Positions 22,861-34,379 of a stretch of 64,000 nucleotides of DNA are shown one piece after another (position 1 is the first letter of the stretch; each line of letters starts with the position of its first letter). The DNA is from Lunularia cruciata. Its lineage: Eukaryota > Streptophyta > Marchantiopsida > Lunulariales > Lunulariaceae. The position numbers and the translations under genes were made by a program. The notes under the pieces were generated by a model. The model did no database searches. It was given only the letters and a program-made list of their open reading frames with translations, and had not been told where the DNA came from. The stretch lies in assembly GCA_948567375.1 (NCBI GenBank), contig OX419756.1, positions 56,150,552 to 56,214,551 of the forward strand. Reading direction: 5' to 3'.

Positions 22861-24290
22861 CTGAATTATTACCAAAACAATCGAGAGTAATTAGTCTTCA
22901 AGGGACAGCTATACAGTCTTCGAGAATATGCAAACAGAACTGATCACGAATTAAAACCAGAACTTCGCAATTGATTACCGCTACAAGCAAGCCTTCAAAT
23001 TCACTCATGACTAACTTAGTACTCCTATTTTGACATACTCTTAACGTGCGAACGCCCAACAGTCATGAAAGTGTAAGCGTTCTAGACCTCCTGCCAAGTT
23101 TGGATCTATTGTCAAAGGGCTGGCAACTATCTGACTAACCGTAGAATGGCACCAGGGCAGCTATTACTGTAAAAGGTTAGTGATAGTTGGGCATTGCCAA
23201 CCGCTACCAGCGTAAGGAGAAAAAAATTTAAAGAATCTGACTTTGGAGCTGGGGTATGCTATCATGCAGATTTTGAGGTAAGATGTTTGGGAAGGCTTAA
23301 ACTTCAATTGAAAATTTTTAAAGCGTTTCTTTAGTACTAGCAAGCGTTGCTGCTATCTTTTGACCCGCAAGCACGAGTTTTTAATTTCCTGTAAAGATAA
23401 TCAGCAAACAATATTGAAAGAAAACTCAGTACACGTGCACGTACGTTACAAAAGCAAATGATAGACTTCTGTACACACTTTAAGAAGCACACAAATCGGT
23501 GTGGTGGTTCCTACATTGTTAGATCCTAAATGTATTTTCGATCACAAGATGGTCACGACAAAGTATCTGAGTACAGCTCCGAACGGCCAACATGGGAACA
23601 GAAGGCAGAAATAAAAGGGATGCACATGAAACTACAAGATGTCTTAAAGCCCATCAATACTCGTGCATCTAAAGCGCCATGTTATTGAACGTAAAGAACC
23701 CAAACGAAATTTAGAGGAAAATTCACTTAACTTGTGATGTCTTCTGGTTTGGACAGTGGAACTGGAGTCGATAACTCAGACACAGCTATGTGACTTTGGG
23801 ACTGGACAGTCTTTATACATCTCTTCTGCCAGATTCTTGTGGTAGGGATGCTGTCTGTCCTGTATACATATAAGGCTTGTTAGCTCAAGTCTTTCTGGTG
23901 AGAATTCCAGTTCAGGATATGGTCATTCTCCTTAGAAGTTACTGGGAGCCAGCTCCAAAAGTTTTGCTCCTCTTACTTACAATATTCATCCTCCGTCGCC
24001 GCTTAAGAGATTGAATCGAGCATTGCCACACCTCTAATTGTAATAAACCTCAACAATCCTAGTGTATACTCATTCGTAGTACTCATTTCGTTGTCCCCGT
24101 CTCCATTGCATAGAGTTCTCAGAGTTCTCAATTGCATAGAATTCTCACTATGTTCTCGTCCGGAGACCAATTCGTCTATTTGACCTCCCAGCCCCGAGCT
24201 TACCTGATTACTCCACCAGTAGAGTCTACATACAAGAATGAATCATTTCAATAAGATGAATCATGTTCCTTCTGCCCTATGTTTGATGTA
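22861..24290. other. Peroxidase intron 1/upstream sequence, no gene seen
   Basis: This would contain intron 1, exon 1 and promoter of the peroxidase if they persisted. No signal peptide-like exon or distal-His block with a donor site was found on the minus strand. DCF can be read just upstream of exon 2 near 22876-22884, but it lies in the acceptor region and is probably chance. Confidence 0.5.
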
Positions 24291-24314
24291 CCGCAAAGCT
24301 CTAGAGCTTTGCGG
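24291..24314. repeat. Perfect 24-bp palindrome
   Basis: CCGCAAAGCTCT is followed directly by its exact reverse complement. A (TA)n tract starts two bases later, and half of the palindrome (CTCTAGAGCTTTGC) recurs at about 24363-24377 on the other side of it. Confidence 0.9.
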
Positions 24315-24315
24315 G

Positions 24316-24337
24316 ATATATATATATATATATATAT
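24316..24337. repeat. TA microsatellite, about 11 units
   Basis: Uninterrupted alternating AT directly after the palindrome. Confidence 0.95.
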
Positions 24338-24488
24338 GCAAAATTATCTGTCTGTGCACCGTCTCTAGAGCTTTGCTATTGCCATCTAGTATTTTGCTAT
24401 TATCATCCATGATGATGATGTGCGAAGATGATCGCGCACTCCCATATCAGATCTCCTTAATCCAAAATACTTTATGAAATTTCCGTGC

Positions 24489-24710
24489 TCAGGATACAAT
24501 TCCAAGCGATTGGCAACCTCTAAGCTCAATTGAGCCTAGAAACTTCTGGTCTGTCCCATAAACTCGGAGGTGAGACTCAATGAAAAACTCATTTTTACAT
24601 TTCGAACATCGAGGCAAGCCTTGAAACTGCGGGGTGAATCCCTGCTCTAATCCGATGCAAATAGTATTATAATCCCAAGATTGATAAACCTCATCTTTGA
24701 TTTCTCTCAT
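24489..24710 (-). other. Open frame of 73 codons, unrecognised
   Basis: The minus-strand frame includes PRCSKCKNEFFIESHLRVYG, with one CX2C pair that looks protein-like, but no family is recognised and there is no supporting context. It could be a decayed exon or chance. Confidence 0.2.
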
Positions 24711-25034
24711 TTAGTTATCCATTCTTATCTTATTTGATTTACTTACATCTTAGTTAGTTATCCGCCTTTGTAGGGATCGTAGTGGTTTGTTGGGATATGG
24801 TTTCTCTAATCTACTTTCCAATATAAATTACCAGTGTAATAGGTTATCTGCTCTATATAATCATGAGTTAATTCCGTCTCATCATTACGTGATTTAACAC
24901 CATATTGCGGGCTAACCACTCTTCAGCTATGCACAACAAATATCAATTTTGGTATAGATCCATTGTAGATTCAATCTCGTCTCCATTACAGACCTCGTCA
25001 CGACCTCACCACGCTATTATTGCACTTTGCCAAT

Positions 25035-25711
25035 ATGGCCGACATTTCATCACTTTGTTACAATAACGAACCACTCAAGGGCACAAGGAATTATTTTTCA
25101 TGGCAAATTCAACAACAAGATGGGGTGAACTACCTCGACCTCCTTGAGTACCCACTTGGTATGCAAACTCACCCCACAAACATAAATCTCCTAGTAGATT
25201 GGGACAAGAAGGAATGAAAAGAGCTCAGCGCTATCAGACTCTGATGCTCCTATGCAGTGGTCAATCACATCCGAGGATGCTGGGGACGTACTTAAGAACA
25301 TCTTTGCAACACAAGATATCATGTCAAAGGTCAAGGCTACCAGGAAGCTCCAGAGGTACAAGATGGATGAAGGAACTAACATGTAGGAAGAGATAAAGAA
25401 AATAAAGAAATTGAAGGAGGGGATAGTTCTGATGGGTAGTGTCATGTCAGAAGAAGAATTCACTTACAATACTTTTTCTGCACTCTCTAGATCATGAGAC
25501 ACTTTCATCAATGCACAACAAGGTGCCACTAAATTGGCCAAATTCATTGGTTGCATCTTACAAAAGGAAGCACGTAGCCAGGATCGTGACTCAACCTCCA
25601 CAACCCTAATTACTAGGGGTTGGCCAAAACTAGCAGAAAACAAAGCCAAAGTTCCACAAAAGCATTTTTTGTCATGGGTGCAACAAGGAGTGCCATATTC
25701 CGCCCAAGTGT
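25035..25711 (+). pseudogene. Copia gag remnant with CCHC knuckle
   Basis: From ATG at 25035 the frame reads SLCYNNEPLKGTRNYFSWQI, typical of the N-terminus of copia gag (the block before a conserved W). Later frames give MDEGTN and EEIKKIKKLKEGIVLMG-type text. A perfect knuckle, CHGCNKECHIPPKC (CX2CX4HX4C), lies at 25670-25711. Frameshifts and stops are frequent after about 25215. Confidence 0.85.
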
Positions 25712-25863
25712 CTATCTTCAATGAATCAGGACCAACAGTTCAGCTTCTCTGGCGGTAAACCTTGGCACAGAGCTCATGTGGTCAAACTCAATGATCAAGA
25801 TGACCTATATTCTTTTGTGGCCATTGAAAACACAATAAACTTACTTAGGGAAAAACCTAGGTA

Positions 25864-26214
25864 GTGGACATTTGGTCCCAAAACCACATTGTACAAGACC
25901 GTAGCGCCTTCATAAATTACACCAAGACTCCAAGCAGCACCATTACTGGTGCTGGTGCTTGTGCTTGTGCCACTTCAGGACACAATGATATGCATGTTTC
26001 ATTTGTCACTAAGGCTGGGACAGTTCTTGACACTTTGAAAGATGTCCTACATGCACCTAGCCTCAAATACAACCTTTTGTCACTTGGTCACCTATTGGAT
26101 GGCCATATCTCCTTCATTAGAAAGGGAGATAACATACACATCATGGAAAGTTCATGCAACATAGGATTTGGACTCAAGACAGGCAATCTATACCACATGG
26201 CGGTACCAACTTGA
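25864..26214 (+). pseudogene. Copia protease / pre-integrase domain
   Basis: A 116-codon open stretch shows the copia order: a degenerate active-site region ending HIVQDRSAF, then DVLHAPSLKYNLLSLGHLL (the conserved vL.vP.l..NLlSv block), and LKTGNLYHM leading into the pre-integrase domain. The catalytic DSG/DTG triplet is not present at the expected place, so the protease is dead. Downstream, 26700-26815 retains a scrambled piece of the integrase core (AEHTRTTL). Confidence 0.85.
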
Positions 26215-26820
26215 ACACCAAAAGCTTTCACAAGCACTTTCAGTTCACCCGACCCGTACTGGGTATGAATGGCATTGCATCTTGGGCCACATCAACTAAG
26301 GCTAGCTACAAGAGATGGAATACCTCAACCTTGCTGAGTGTATGAAAGTTGATTCAACCATGATTTTGATTATGAGATGTGCATCTAGGCAAAACACTCC
26401 ATAGCACCAATCCTTGAGATTGCTACCCCATGAAACCATTAGGTCGGTAATCTCATCTTCTTTGGCATTTTGGGGTCCGCTCAGATTGCCTTCCCTTACA
26501 GCAATCACTACATAATCAGTTTCACAGATGCCGGATCAGGTACATCATGATTTTCTTCATGAAGTCTTAGGACACCACCTTGGGTCACTTCAAACAATTT
26601 TCAAAATTTTTTGCATTGCGAATTGGGAGGCATATTAAGGCACTTCATATCAATAATTCTAAGGAATACACACAGGAGCAATTAAATGCCTTTCTTGAAG
26701 CCAAAGATGTCATTCTCTGCACCATTTCTCCCTATTCACCCACATAGAACAACTTTGCTGAATGCCCTAGCTGAACACACCCGTACCACGCTGTTTGCAC
26801 ACAAATCTGCAAAATTATTG

Positions 26821-27690
26821 CTCCAATTTTTTGACACCAAACTTGTGTACAAACTAGTTTGGCTCCATGTCATCCCTAACACCCTATCATGATGACCTCA
26901 TTTGAAGTCTCTTCCTCTCATCACAATGGCAATTACGACAGCGTCAATCAACTCCAACGTCCAAATTGAGTTTAGGACAGTTCTACAACAAGACCTATTC
27001 TTTCAAATGGTACAAGGCTATCTTGCAACATGCAACAAGGATTATAACACATTTTCCTTCAAGGAATTCCTTCTATTCTATGAGGACCAGATATATATTC
27101 CAGCCAGTGTGATATCCAACTTGTGCACCTCCAAGAAGCCCATGACTTACCAATCATTGGTCACATAGGCATAGAAAAGACCTTGGTTACTCTCTAATGC
27201 CAATGGTGGTGGCACAACATGGCTTAAGATGTTCAAGAGTTTGTCCATTCATGTGAGAGCAGTCAACAGAACAAGGCGAGCGGCCAACATAACAAGGCCA
27301 GCAACCAGAAACCGAGTGGACTCCTTCAACCACTCCCCATTCCATCTACTTGATGGGAACACGTGAGCTTGGATCTCATTACATCCTTGCCCAAGACAAA
27401 GCAAGGTCATATAATAATATTGGTGTTTGTGGATAAGCTTAATAAGAAAATCCATTTGGCACCAACCTTTGATACCATGGATGCTCCAACATTGGCATAG
27501 ATCTACTTTGACATTGTCTTCAAGCATCATGGGATGCCTCGTGTACTCATCTTTGACCATGATCCTTGATTCACTAAAAGAATTTAGCAATCAATCTTCC
27601 AAGTACTCGGCACCAAGCTTACTTTGTCCATAGCCTATCATCCTCAAATGAGCAAATGAGCCAAATTAACCTAGAATATTCTTGACGTAT
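26821..27690 (+). pseudogene. Gypsy family B RNase H end and integrase, fragment
   Basis: From CTCCAATTTTTTGACACCAA this matches the family B element at about 51115-51960 closely in order. Readable parts are the RNase H/connection end, an integrase zinc module (HIGIEKT, WWWHNM, CESSQQNK), LDLITSLPKTKQGH, VFVDKL and FDTMDAPTL. The 27250-27310 stretch contains a short internal duplication (ACAAGGC...GCCAACATAACAAGGC) absent from the 51.5-kb copy. Several stops are present. Coding sequence ends near 27660 and jumps to LTR sequence, so the integrase C-terminus and chromodomain are deleted. Confidence 0.88.
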
Positions 27691-27699
27691 CTAAGAAGA

Positions 27700-28080
27700 T
27701 ACTTGGTATCCTCCCAAGTATTGGGTAACATGCATGCCAAGTGGTAACTTCTAGGAGGAAGCTTCTTGGGAAGCTTCTCAGCTAGCTTAGTTTGCACCCC
27801 AAGTAGGTAGCTTCTAGAAGCTTCCAACTAGCTTAGCTTGCATGCCAAGTAGGCGACTTCTAGAAGGAAGCTTCTTGAGAAGTTTTTGGATTAACTTGGC
27901 TTGCACTCCAAGAAAGAGGCTCAAGGAAGTTTCTTGAGAAGTTTCTCAAGAGCCTTGTATAATCCTTATAAATACCAAAGCCAAAGCTCATGCTAGACAT
28001 TTGGAGTTTCTGACACTCAAATGTCCCAATGTGATATCCATTCTCCTATTTCTCTCCTCGGTCTTGGTCTTTTTACAACA
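27700..28080 (+). repeat. Family B LTR (3' copy of a truncated element)
   Basis: From 27757 to about 28078 it aligns with 47637-47914, the LTR ahead of the intact family B element. It has three tandem U3 units of about 55-65 bp, each beginning near TAGCTTAG/CTTGCA...CCAAGTAG and ending in TTC/GAA words, then TATAAATA at 27967-27974. The left edge is uncertain because neighbouring coding sequence is deleted. Confidence 0.8.
27811..27825 (+). promoter_or_regulatory. Perfect three-unit heat-shock element in LTR
   Basis: CTTCTAGAAGCTTCC fits nTTCnnGAAnnTTCn exactly. More partial elements flank it: GAAGCTTC at 27758-27765 and 27770-27777, and TTCTAGAA at 27858-27865. The TATA box is about 140 bp downstream. 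Heat-shock factor binding is inferred from the motif only. Confidence 0.6.
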
Positions 28081-28089
28081 AATTTGTTG

Positions 28090-31000
28090 AGGTGGCAACA
28101 CCATGTTAGAAGTGCCTACTTGGAGTTTAGATTAGGATAAGATAAGAATCTTATTAGTGACAATTAGATAATTAGAAGATTTTCAGCCATTGAATCTCTT
28201 TGGTGGCTAAGTAGTAAATCTATATATAGCTTAGACCCAATGTTTATTGTGATCATTTGGTGCACTCTTTCTTTGCAGTAAAAAAGGCATTACCATTGAG
28301 ACTATCAAGTTTGTGTATGTGTATATGTATGTGGCTGCTCTTTGTATGAATGTATGCATGCTTAGTTACTTAGTCTTGTGGAATCTTGGCATAAAGGCAT
28401 AAGAACTAGAGCAAAGGAATTATTCATGTGGAACTAGAGGGAGGACCTCTAGATGCTCTATATAGGCCAGGAATGATATTGTAATGGACTTTTATAGGCC
28501 TAGATATTGTTAAGTACCAAAAATTCTAGGATAGAGTAGTATGAATCATTCTACTCTCCAATAAAGTAGTGCTTTTTGGGAAGGGTAGTACATTATACTA
28601 CAAGCATAGATGAAAAATGGATAGGACCCTTGAGAGATGTGTATCCAATTAAGTTTGCATGTTCCAATTTACAATTTATGTGACACTTTGAGGTCTATTT
28701 ATTTCATACAAACTATTGTTTGTAATGGTGGTGCGGAAGGTAGATTATAGAATGGTGATCATGATAGTAAGCAGGAACTTGGTTGGACTAATTGGAGGGC
28801 AAGGAATTTCAAGGATGAAGTGACCTTCATTTCAAGTGATCCATCACTTCAGGAGTACTCTTGACTATATATTACCATGAAAGTGACTAGTGGTTGTTTA
28901 TATTTTTGTAGTACGTCCATAGGGGTGAGACTACACTCTTTTGTGAATGAGTTTGCACAAGAGGTTAAATACAAAACAATATATTGTCATCATTGTGACA
29001 CTTCTACCTCATTTTTAGTCATATTCAACTTGCATCCTCATGGGATTGACCAATTGTTACTATGGTATGACAAATTTGACAACATTCTGTCATTACAATG
29101 CTAAGACTAGGCAACTTCTGAATTTTTGCGATAAGAATCAAGAAGAGGTAAAGGGTTTTGTGATATGCTTCCAAGGGCTTATGGCAATAATGAGAGAATA
29201 AAAAATGAGTAGACATTCTTACACTTGATTTTTTAGGATGTAGCTCTCACATATATGAATTAAAATACATGAGGTAGAGAGATGATAAAATGTAGTTTTG
29301 AGAAAGCTTGACTAACATAATTATTTAAGCATTTCTCTATGATGAAAGTTATGAGAGGTTGATCAGTGAGATTACCTTCTTTAAGCAGGTAAATGGGGAG
29401 AAAATGAAATTAGAGTAGAGAAGTGTGAATCAAGGTTCCAAATAGTTGAAGAAGGGTGTAGATGACATAGAAACTATTATGGTTGTGATAATTCCAATGC
29501 ATTAAAATCTGGTAAGAGGAAAAGAAAAATTCAAAGTACGATGAGGTACAAGAAGCCTTCTTCTAAGATAGAAACTATAAAGATAGTGGATTTTATGGAG
29601 GAGAGTGGGGAAGGAGATGAGAAGGATTTGGTGGTGAAGAAGGTTATGCACCCTCCAAAAGTCAACAATTATGGTGGAGCTTCTAACTCTTTAGAAGGAA
29701 GAGTTGCACCACAACTTGTAGTTGCTTTAATTCTTACATTTCCACTCAAAGATATAAACTAAACCATCTTGAACAACTTATAGATCTCAAAATCAATAAT
29801 TGCAACAATGAGAGAGAAGGGAGAAGTAGACCAAATATTTTGGAGAGAGCTTAGAAACTTTGGTAACTATCCAAACAAAGTAGGCCAACCAACAAGCAAT
29901 CTCAATCATAAAAAATGTTTTGGTTGTGGAGGTAGGTGGCATCCAAAGTAAACCATAGATACAAAGATGATTAGAAAATTTTATTTTGATTGTAAAAAAT
30001 AAGAAAAATCCACTGTCATGGAGTCCTTTATGAATAATCTCTTTGGAGAATTTGAAACTCATATGCAAGGATATTGTACCATTGGAAAGGTATAAATATG
30101 TTTGTTAGATTCATCACATAGGTAAACTCATAGGCATGCCATGTGAGCAATCTATACACATTTTAAGTGACTTGCCACATAGATTATGATCTTATTCTCT
30201 AGATGTGATCTTATATATATATATATATATATATATATGGTGGAGAGTTGATAGATGGATAAGGTGTTTTATTTTTAAGATTCTTGGGCAAGAGAAGGCC
30301 ATGAAGAGTGAGAGTTGTAGTAGAATGTATGAGCTAGAGTATCAAAGGAAGAGTTGGAACAAGAGATGTTATGCACTCTTGATATGCCACTCCCAAATCC
30401 TTTTCTCATCAATATTTAGATTTTGCACTATGATCAATTTCAAGCTTGGATGGTAGCACATTTTGGACCTATATTTATGACATTGTTGATGGAAACCTTG
30501 GGTCCTATTGTCCTTCATTTTTTTACTTATGGATAGGTCTAAGACTTGATATTTTTATGCTCTTGTAGAAAGAGCAATAATAAATTTTATTTAAGGGCTT
30601 CAAGGTGGAGTTGTGGTACTTGTACAAGTGGTGATAATACTTGCAACTTACACATTGAGCTTTCAGGTTTCAGGTGTATTCTAACATTTTACGATGTTAT
30701 CTTGAAACAAAGAAGGAAAATCAATATGAGTTGAGATTCAAGTTTTGCAACCAAACAAACATATACATTTAGCATGAAATATTTTCCAAAAACATAAAGG
30801 GAATGATAGGTGAATGTGTATGATATTGCAGAGAATGAATATTGTTTTACCAATTTGAATATATCAGCTTTTGAATTTATAATAACAATGATTTATTTTT
30901 CTCTGGAAATTAATTATTATATATTCAAGCATAAGTAATCGAGGACTTGCATAAATAGGGGCATGCAATGATATAGAGGAGACTGAATATGTGAATTCTT

Positions 31001-31671
31001 GGAGATCTAGGGGAAGATTCGCACTGAATAGTCCAACTTGGATTTTCTTTACTGAAAAGAAAATGTAGTTTCCAAATATTTCTATTGATATAGAAATCTT
31101 TTGCAAACTACTCCACAAAATGGCCATCAAGGAGTACTACATGAGATACATATGTTTTTAATCGTGAATTTAAAGAAATTTTGTATTTGGCTAATTTTTT
31201 AAATCAAGCATTCAATTTGAAAATTGGATGGATTTGTTTTATTTCAAGTCTTTATTTGAATTGAATATTACTCAAAATTTCAAATCCTTAATCTTACTAA
31301 TATGCATTCTTAGTGGTTTTTTATTTATCTAAATGAAAAGAGTTCATTATTCTATAATTTGTAACAAGGATATTACTCTTACAATATCCTTGTCACAAAC
31401 TAAAAAACTAAGAATTCTAATAATTCAGTACATATAGTCATTTAGAACTCTCACAAACATCCAAAAGGGTTTAAATGAAAAGGTTTCTTGAAGGAGAAAT
31501 TGATTTTTGGTTTTGGAAGGAACTGTTTACTAGACAATAAAAATTGCAACATACGGATTATTCTTTACCGTATGGAGCATACTTGAGCGAATTTGCTTTA
31601 AAATTAGAACTCAAGTATTTATCGATAATTTAACACTAACTTTTACTTTTAACTATCTAGAGCTTAAAATA
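28090..31671. other. Decayed repeat sequence, no confident gene
   Basis: 28104-28300 resembles an LTR start and promoter (TGTTAGAAGTGCC, then TCTATATATAGC near 28210). Around 28500-30070, retroelement-like text persists, including a knuckle-like CFGCGGRWH near 29922. Open frames at 28877-29104, 29541-29762 and 30546-30734 match no family. A (TA)13 tract is at 30212-30238. From about 30700 the text is very AT-rich without features. Confidence 0.4.
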
Positions 31672-31908
31672 TTATTTTCTATATGCTTCCCATTCGGAAC
31701 ATCTAGATTCTTTACTGGCTCTCCTTAAGGCAACGCGCAGGTTCACTTGGTCTGTCCAATCAGTTTCTGCTGCCAAGTCCCTTGGCCTCCGAAGGAACAC
31801 GTTATTCATTTGCTTAGTCTCAACACGCTTCGTCATTTCCTCGTAGTGTCTAATACCACGAGGTTTTATTTTTAAATTTTGTGGAAATGTCTGGGAATGG
31901 GAGTTCAT
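31672..31908 (-). other. Unrecognised open frame, possible terminal exon
   Basis: The minus-strand frame of 78 codons (ATG at 31908) reads like genuine protein in its second half: KIKPRGIRHYEEMTKRVETK and RRPRDLAAETDWTDQVNLRV, highly charged and ending at TAA. It lies at the edge of the CpG-richer island. A TTCCCAG acceptor-like site at the start could make it a last exon, but upstream exons were not found within view and the family is not recognised. It may also be a pseudogene fragment. Confidence 0.35.
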
Positions 31909-34379
31909 TTACGTGTCTCGCGTTGAAACTATAGGCACCAGAAAAGAACGAGGTCGTAAAATTGAATTATTATAACTTCAAAGGAACCAAGAAAGAACAT
32001 TTAATACAAGAATATGGCCATTAGGAATTAGTATAATTATTTAAATCACTTTGTTATGCACCTGTATAATTTTACGAGATCATCCGTATAACTATGGAAT
32101 TCCATTAGTAACCACTTGCTGGAAACGACTACTGTGTACACTTCTGCTTGCGATGTGATGCGGCAGTAATTATACTCAGTATCGAACACGCGGTTCCTCG
32201 CGGAGAGTTGGTCAAGTCAAGCATGTTCCTACTACAGTAGTATCTTCTGCATGTGTGTCGGTCGTATTTCATACAACTCAAGGACGCGACCACTTGAAAA
32301 CAAGAAGGATGGGAAGACCATCCACCATTTCATGGTGGAGCCTTTGATTTGAACAGCGATTCGTCCCCGATTTGCATGAAGACGTGGTCAAATTCGTCAA
32401 AGGAGGGTCAAAGACATTTTGTTTGCAGTAGACTAGTTCGTCCCTGCCTTCCTGTCTCAAGTGCGCCAGGTCTCACATACTCATGCCATTTTGTTTTTTG
32501 TCTACTACAAGAATACTGAATGTATGAGAAATAAAAAAAGATAACAAGCATAGATTGAAAATAGAGATCATGCAAAATATCTTTCATTGATTTTGTGGAT
32601 CAGAAACTCTTGGACAAACTGTTTTGAAATGACGTTTTCACACGTCATTTTGCTTAAAATGAACATCAAATGTGTTTTGCTAACATCCATGTTGCTAACT
32701 TGCTAAGGAATGAAACACCTAGAGGTCGTGACGACGACTTGACTATTTGCTTATGCAATTATTATCTAGAAGAAAATATTCTAAAAGAATAATCCATTCA
32801 ATGAATCAAACTTCTCGTAAGTTTGAATAGAATCTCGAATAACTAGGAAGCTCTTTTATCCGAATCAACTGGAACAGCTGCACTAGATAACAAAATATAA
32901 TGACCGGATCTCAGGGTAAGTGGCATCAGATCCTGTTCAACAGGATCTCAGGTCATTTTCACGTAAAATATTCATGGATGTTAGCAAATCACACTTGTTT
33001 TAGTTAGTACCAGTGGCCATGAATGTACCTTGCAGCTAAAGTTCAGTGACAGTCCTAGGGATGACTATGTAACTACTTGAGAATGAACAGCAATTCAAAC
33101 AGATTACTCTGTCTGAATCCAACATACTAACCACGTCCTCAACATAGACAAATCAGAACTCAATTTGTTTGGAGAGGGAACTAAGGTCTTTGCTAAAAGT
33201 TGTTCAGTTTATAATATCCACTTTTATCCTCCTATGATAAAATAAAAGGATTGCGAAAGGATCCCAACATCATCTTTTAATCCTTGCCCTTAAAAGTTAA
33301 TTAATTTTCCTACTGAACTTGATTGAAAATCTTCAGGGAACTCCACACTGTTGTCATGATGTTTACGAGAGAAAATAGGTCAAGGAACAAAGAGAAGTCA
33401 TTTACTTCGTTCATACTCTGCGCATTCCGAATCATTTCTTTGCCTACTCAGAACTAAAATGGCCAGCGAGAGTGAGATGGTTGCAATTTTGCATACGATT
33501 GGATTGGAGGGTCGTCGGATGAAGACCCTATCCAAGCTACTAAACAGGACATCCCTACATCTAAAAAAATTTATGTAAAATATTCAGTACCCTATTATTC
33601 ATATTGCTTTTAAAATCTTCTTATACATGCTTTTATTTGTAAGACGATTTTAGTAGGAAAAGTAAATTCTTATAACATCAGTGCACAGTTTGCTCATCTC
33701 TAGAGGGGCCAGCTTAAGAGTTGTATAGTTTTCTGACATTAGTCAGTATTTTCTCACTCTATAGGTTTCCTTTTAAAATATTTTGACAATGTTTCGCTCG
33801 TCATACATTTCATTCAACAAAAGAAATCTCTTGTTACTTATGTCTTCCACATATTTCAGAATTATATATATTTCTCATCATATAAAATTTTCCTCTCACG
33901 AGCACTCTTAAAAGTATAAGAATATAATTTATTTTAAACTATATTGCCTAAGATTCTCTAAAACCGACAAGCGAAAAGAGCGGTCTTAATACTAATTCTG
34001 TTTGGCATGATAAGCATAAGAAGCGAGTAGTGGGCAGAGGCTCTAAGCACAAGCCAGACTATAGTCCAGTCTTCCTTTCTGTCAAGAGTTTCTACTCCTG
34101 TGCTTACATTTTCCTAGAGGAATCTAACATCCCCATTCCCATGATTGGGAATGAACATTGCGCAGCATAGATTGAATCCACATCTTCATTTGAAATTTTA
34201 TTGTTCCTTAAATATCAAAGCCCCTGTGGGTGCTTTCTTTGGGAGAGTTTGTCCTGAGTCCTGTGAACTGCGAGCTTTGCTCACTCGTTGCCCTTGTTTC
34301 ACCATTGCACCCACTACTTCTATTGGTCGTCGATATCTGATAATCACATGGGTGCCTTTGGCGCTTTACGGCTTGACTG
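31909..34379. other. Low-copy sequence, no confident gene
   Basis: The only sizeable frame (32278-32460, minus) is unrecognised. Notable structure: hairpin 32627-32650, inverted words 32665-32690 and 32972-32996, palindrome 32928-32948. The 33540-33960 part is AT-rich and featureless. Confidence 0.45.
32627..32650. repeat. Hairpin with inverted TGACGT words
   Basis: AAATGACGT, six bases, then ACGTCATTT: perfect 9-bp arms. TGACG is the core bound by TGA-type bZIP factors in plants, so this could be a paired binding site or simply a hairpin. Confidence 0.5.

Larger units (their letters stand above)
24788..26820 (+). mobile_element. Ty1/copia element, 5' part only
   Basis: Gag, CCHC knuckle, protease-like and integrase-start sequences appear in copia order, then the element stops abruptly at 26820 against family B gypsy sequence. 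A primer site resembling the initiator tRNA-Met type (TGGTATAGATCC, 24953-24964) lies ahead of gag. A possible short LTR runs from TGTTGGGATATGG (24788) to about 24947, with a TATA-like CTATATAATC at 24853; its limits are uncertain because no second LTR is present. RT and RNase H are absent. Many stops disable the frames. Confidence 0.85.

Noticed and set aside
22568-22864. 98-codon plus-strand frame over peroxidase exon 2
   Set aside because: Antisense shadow of the exon.
22873-22886. DCF reading just upstream of peroxidase exon 2, as if the distal His exon were fused
   Set aside because: The text sits in the intron's branch/acceptor region, lacks the preceding His-Phe-His block, and exon 2 has its own clean acceptor.
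24489-24710. Zinc-finger gene based on one CX2C pair
   Set aside because: A single Cys pair without a second pair or conserved spacing is not enough.
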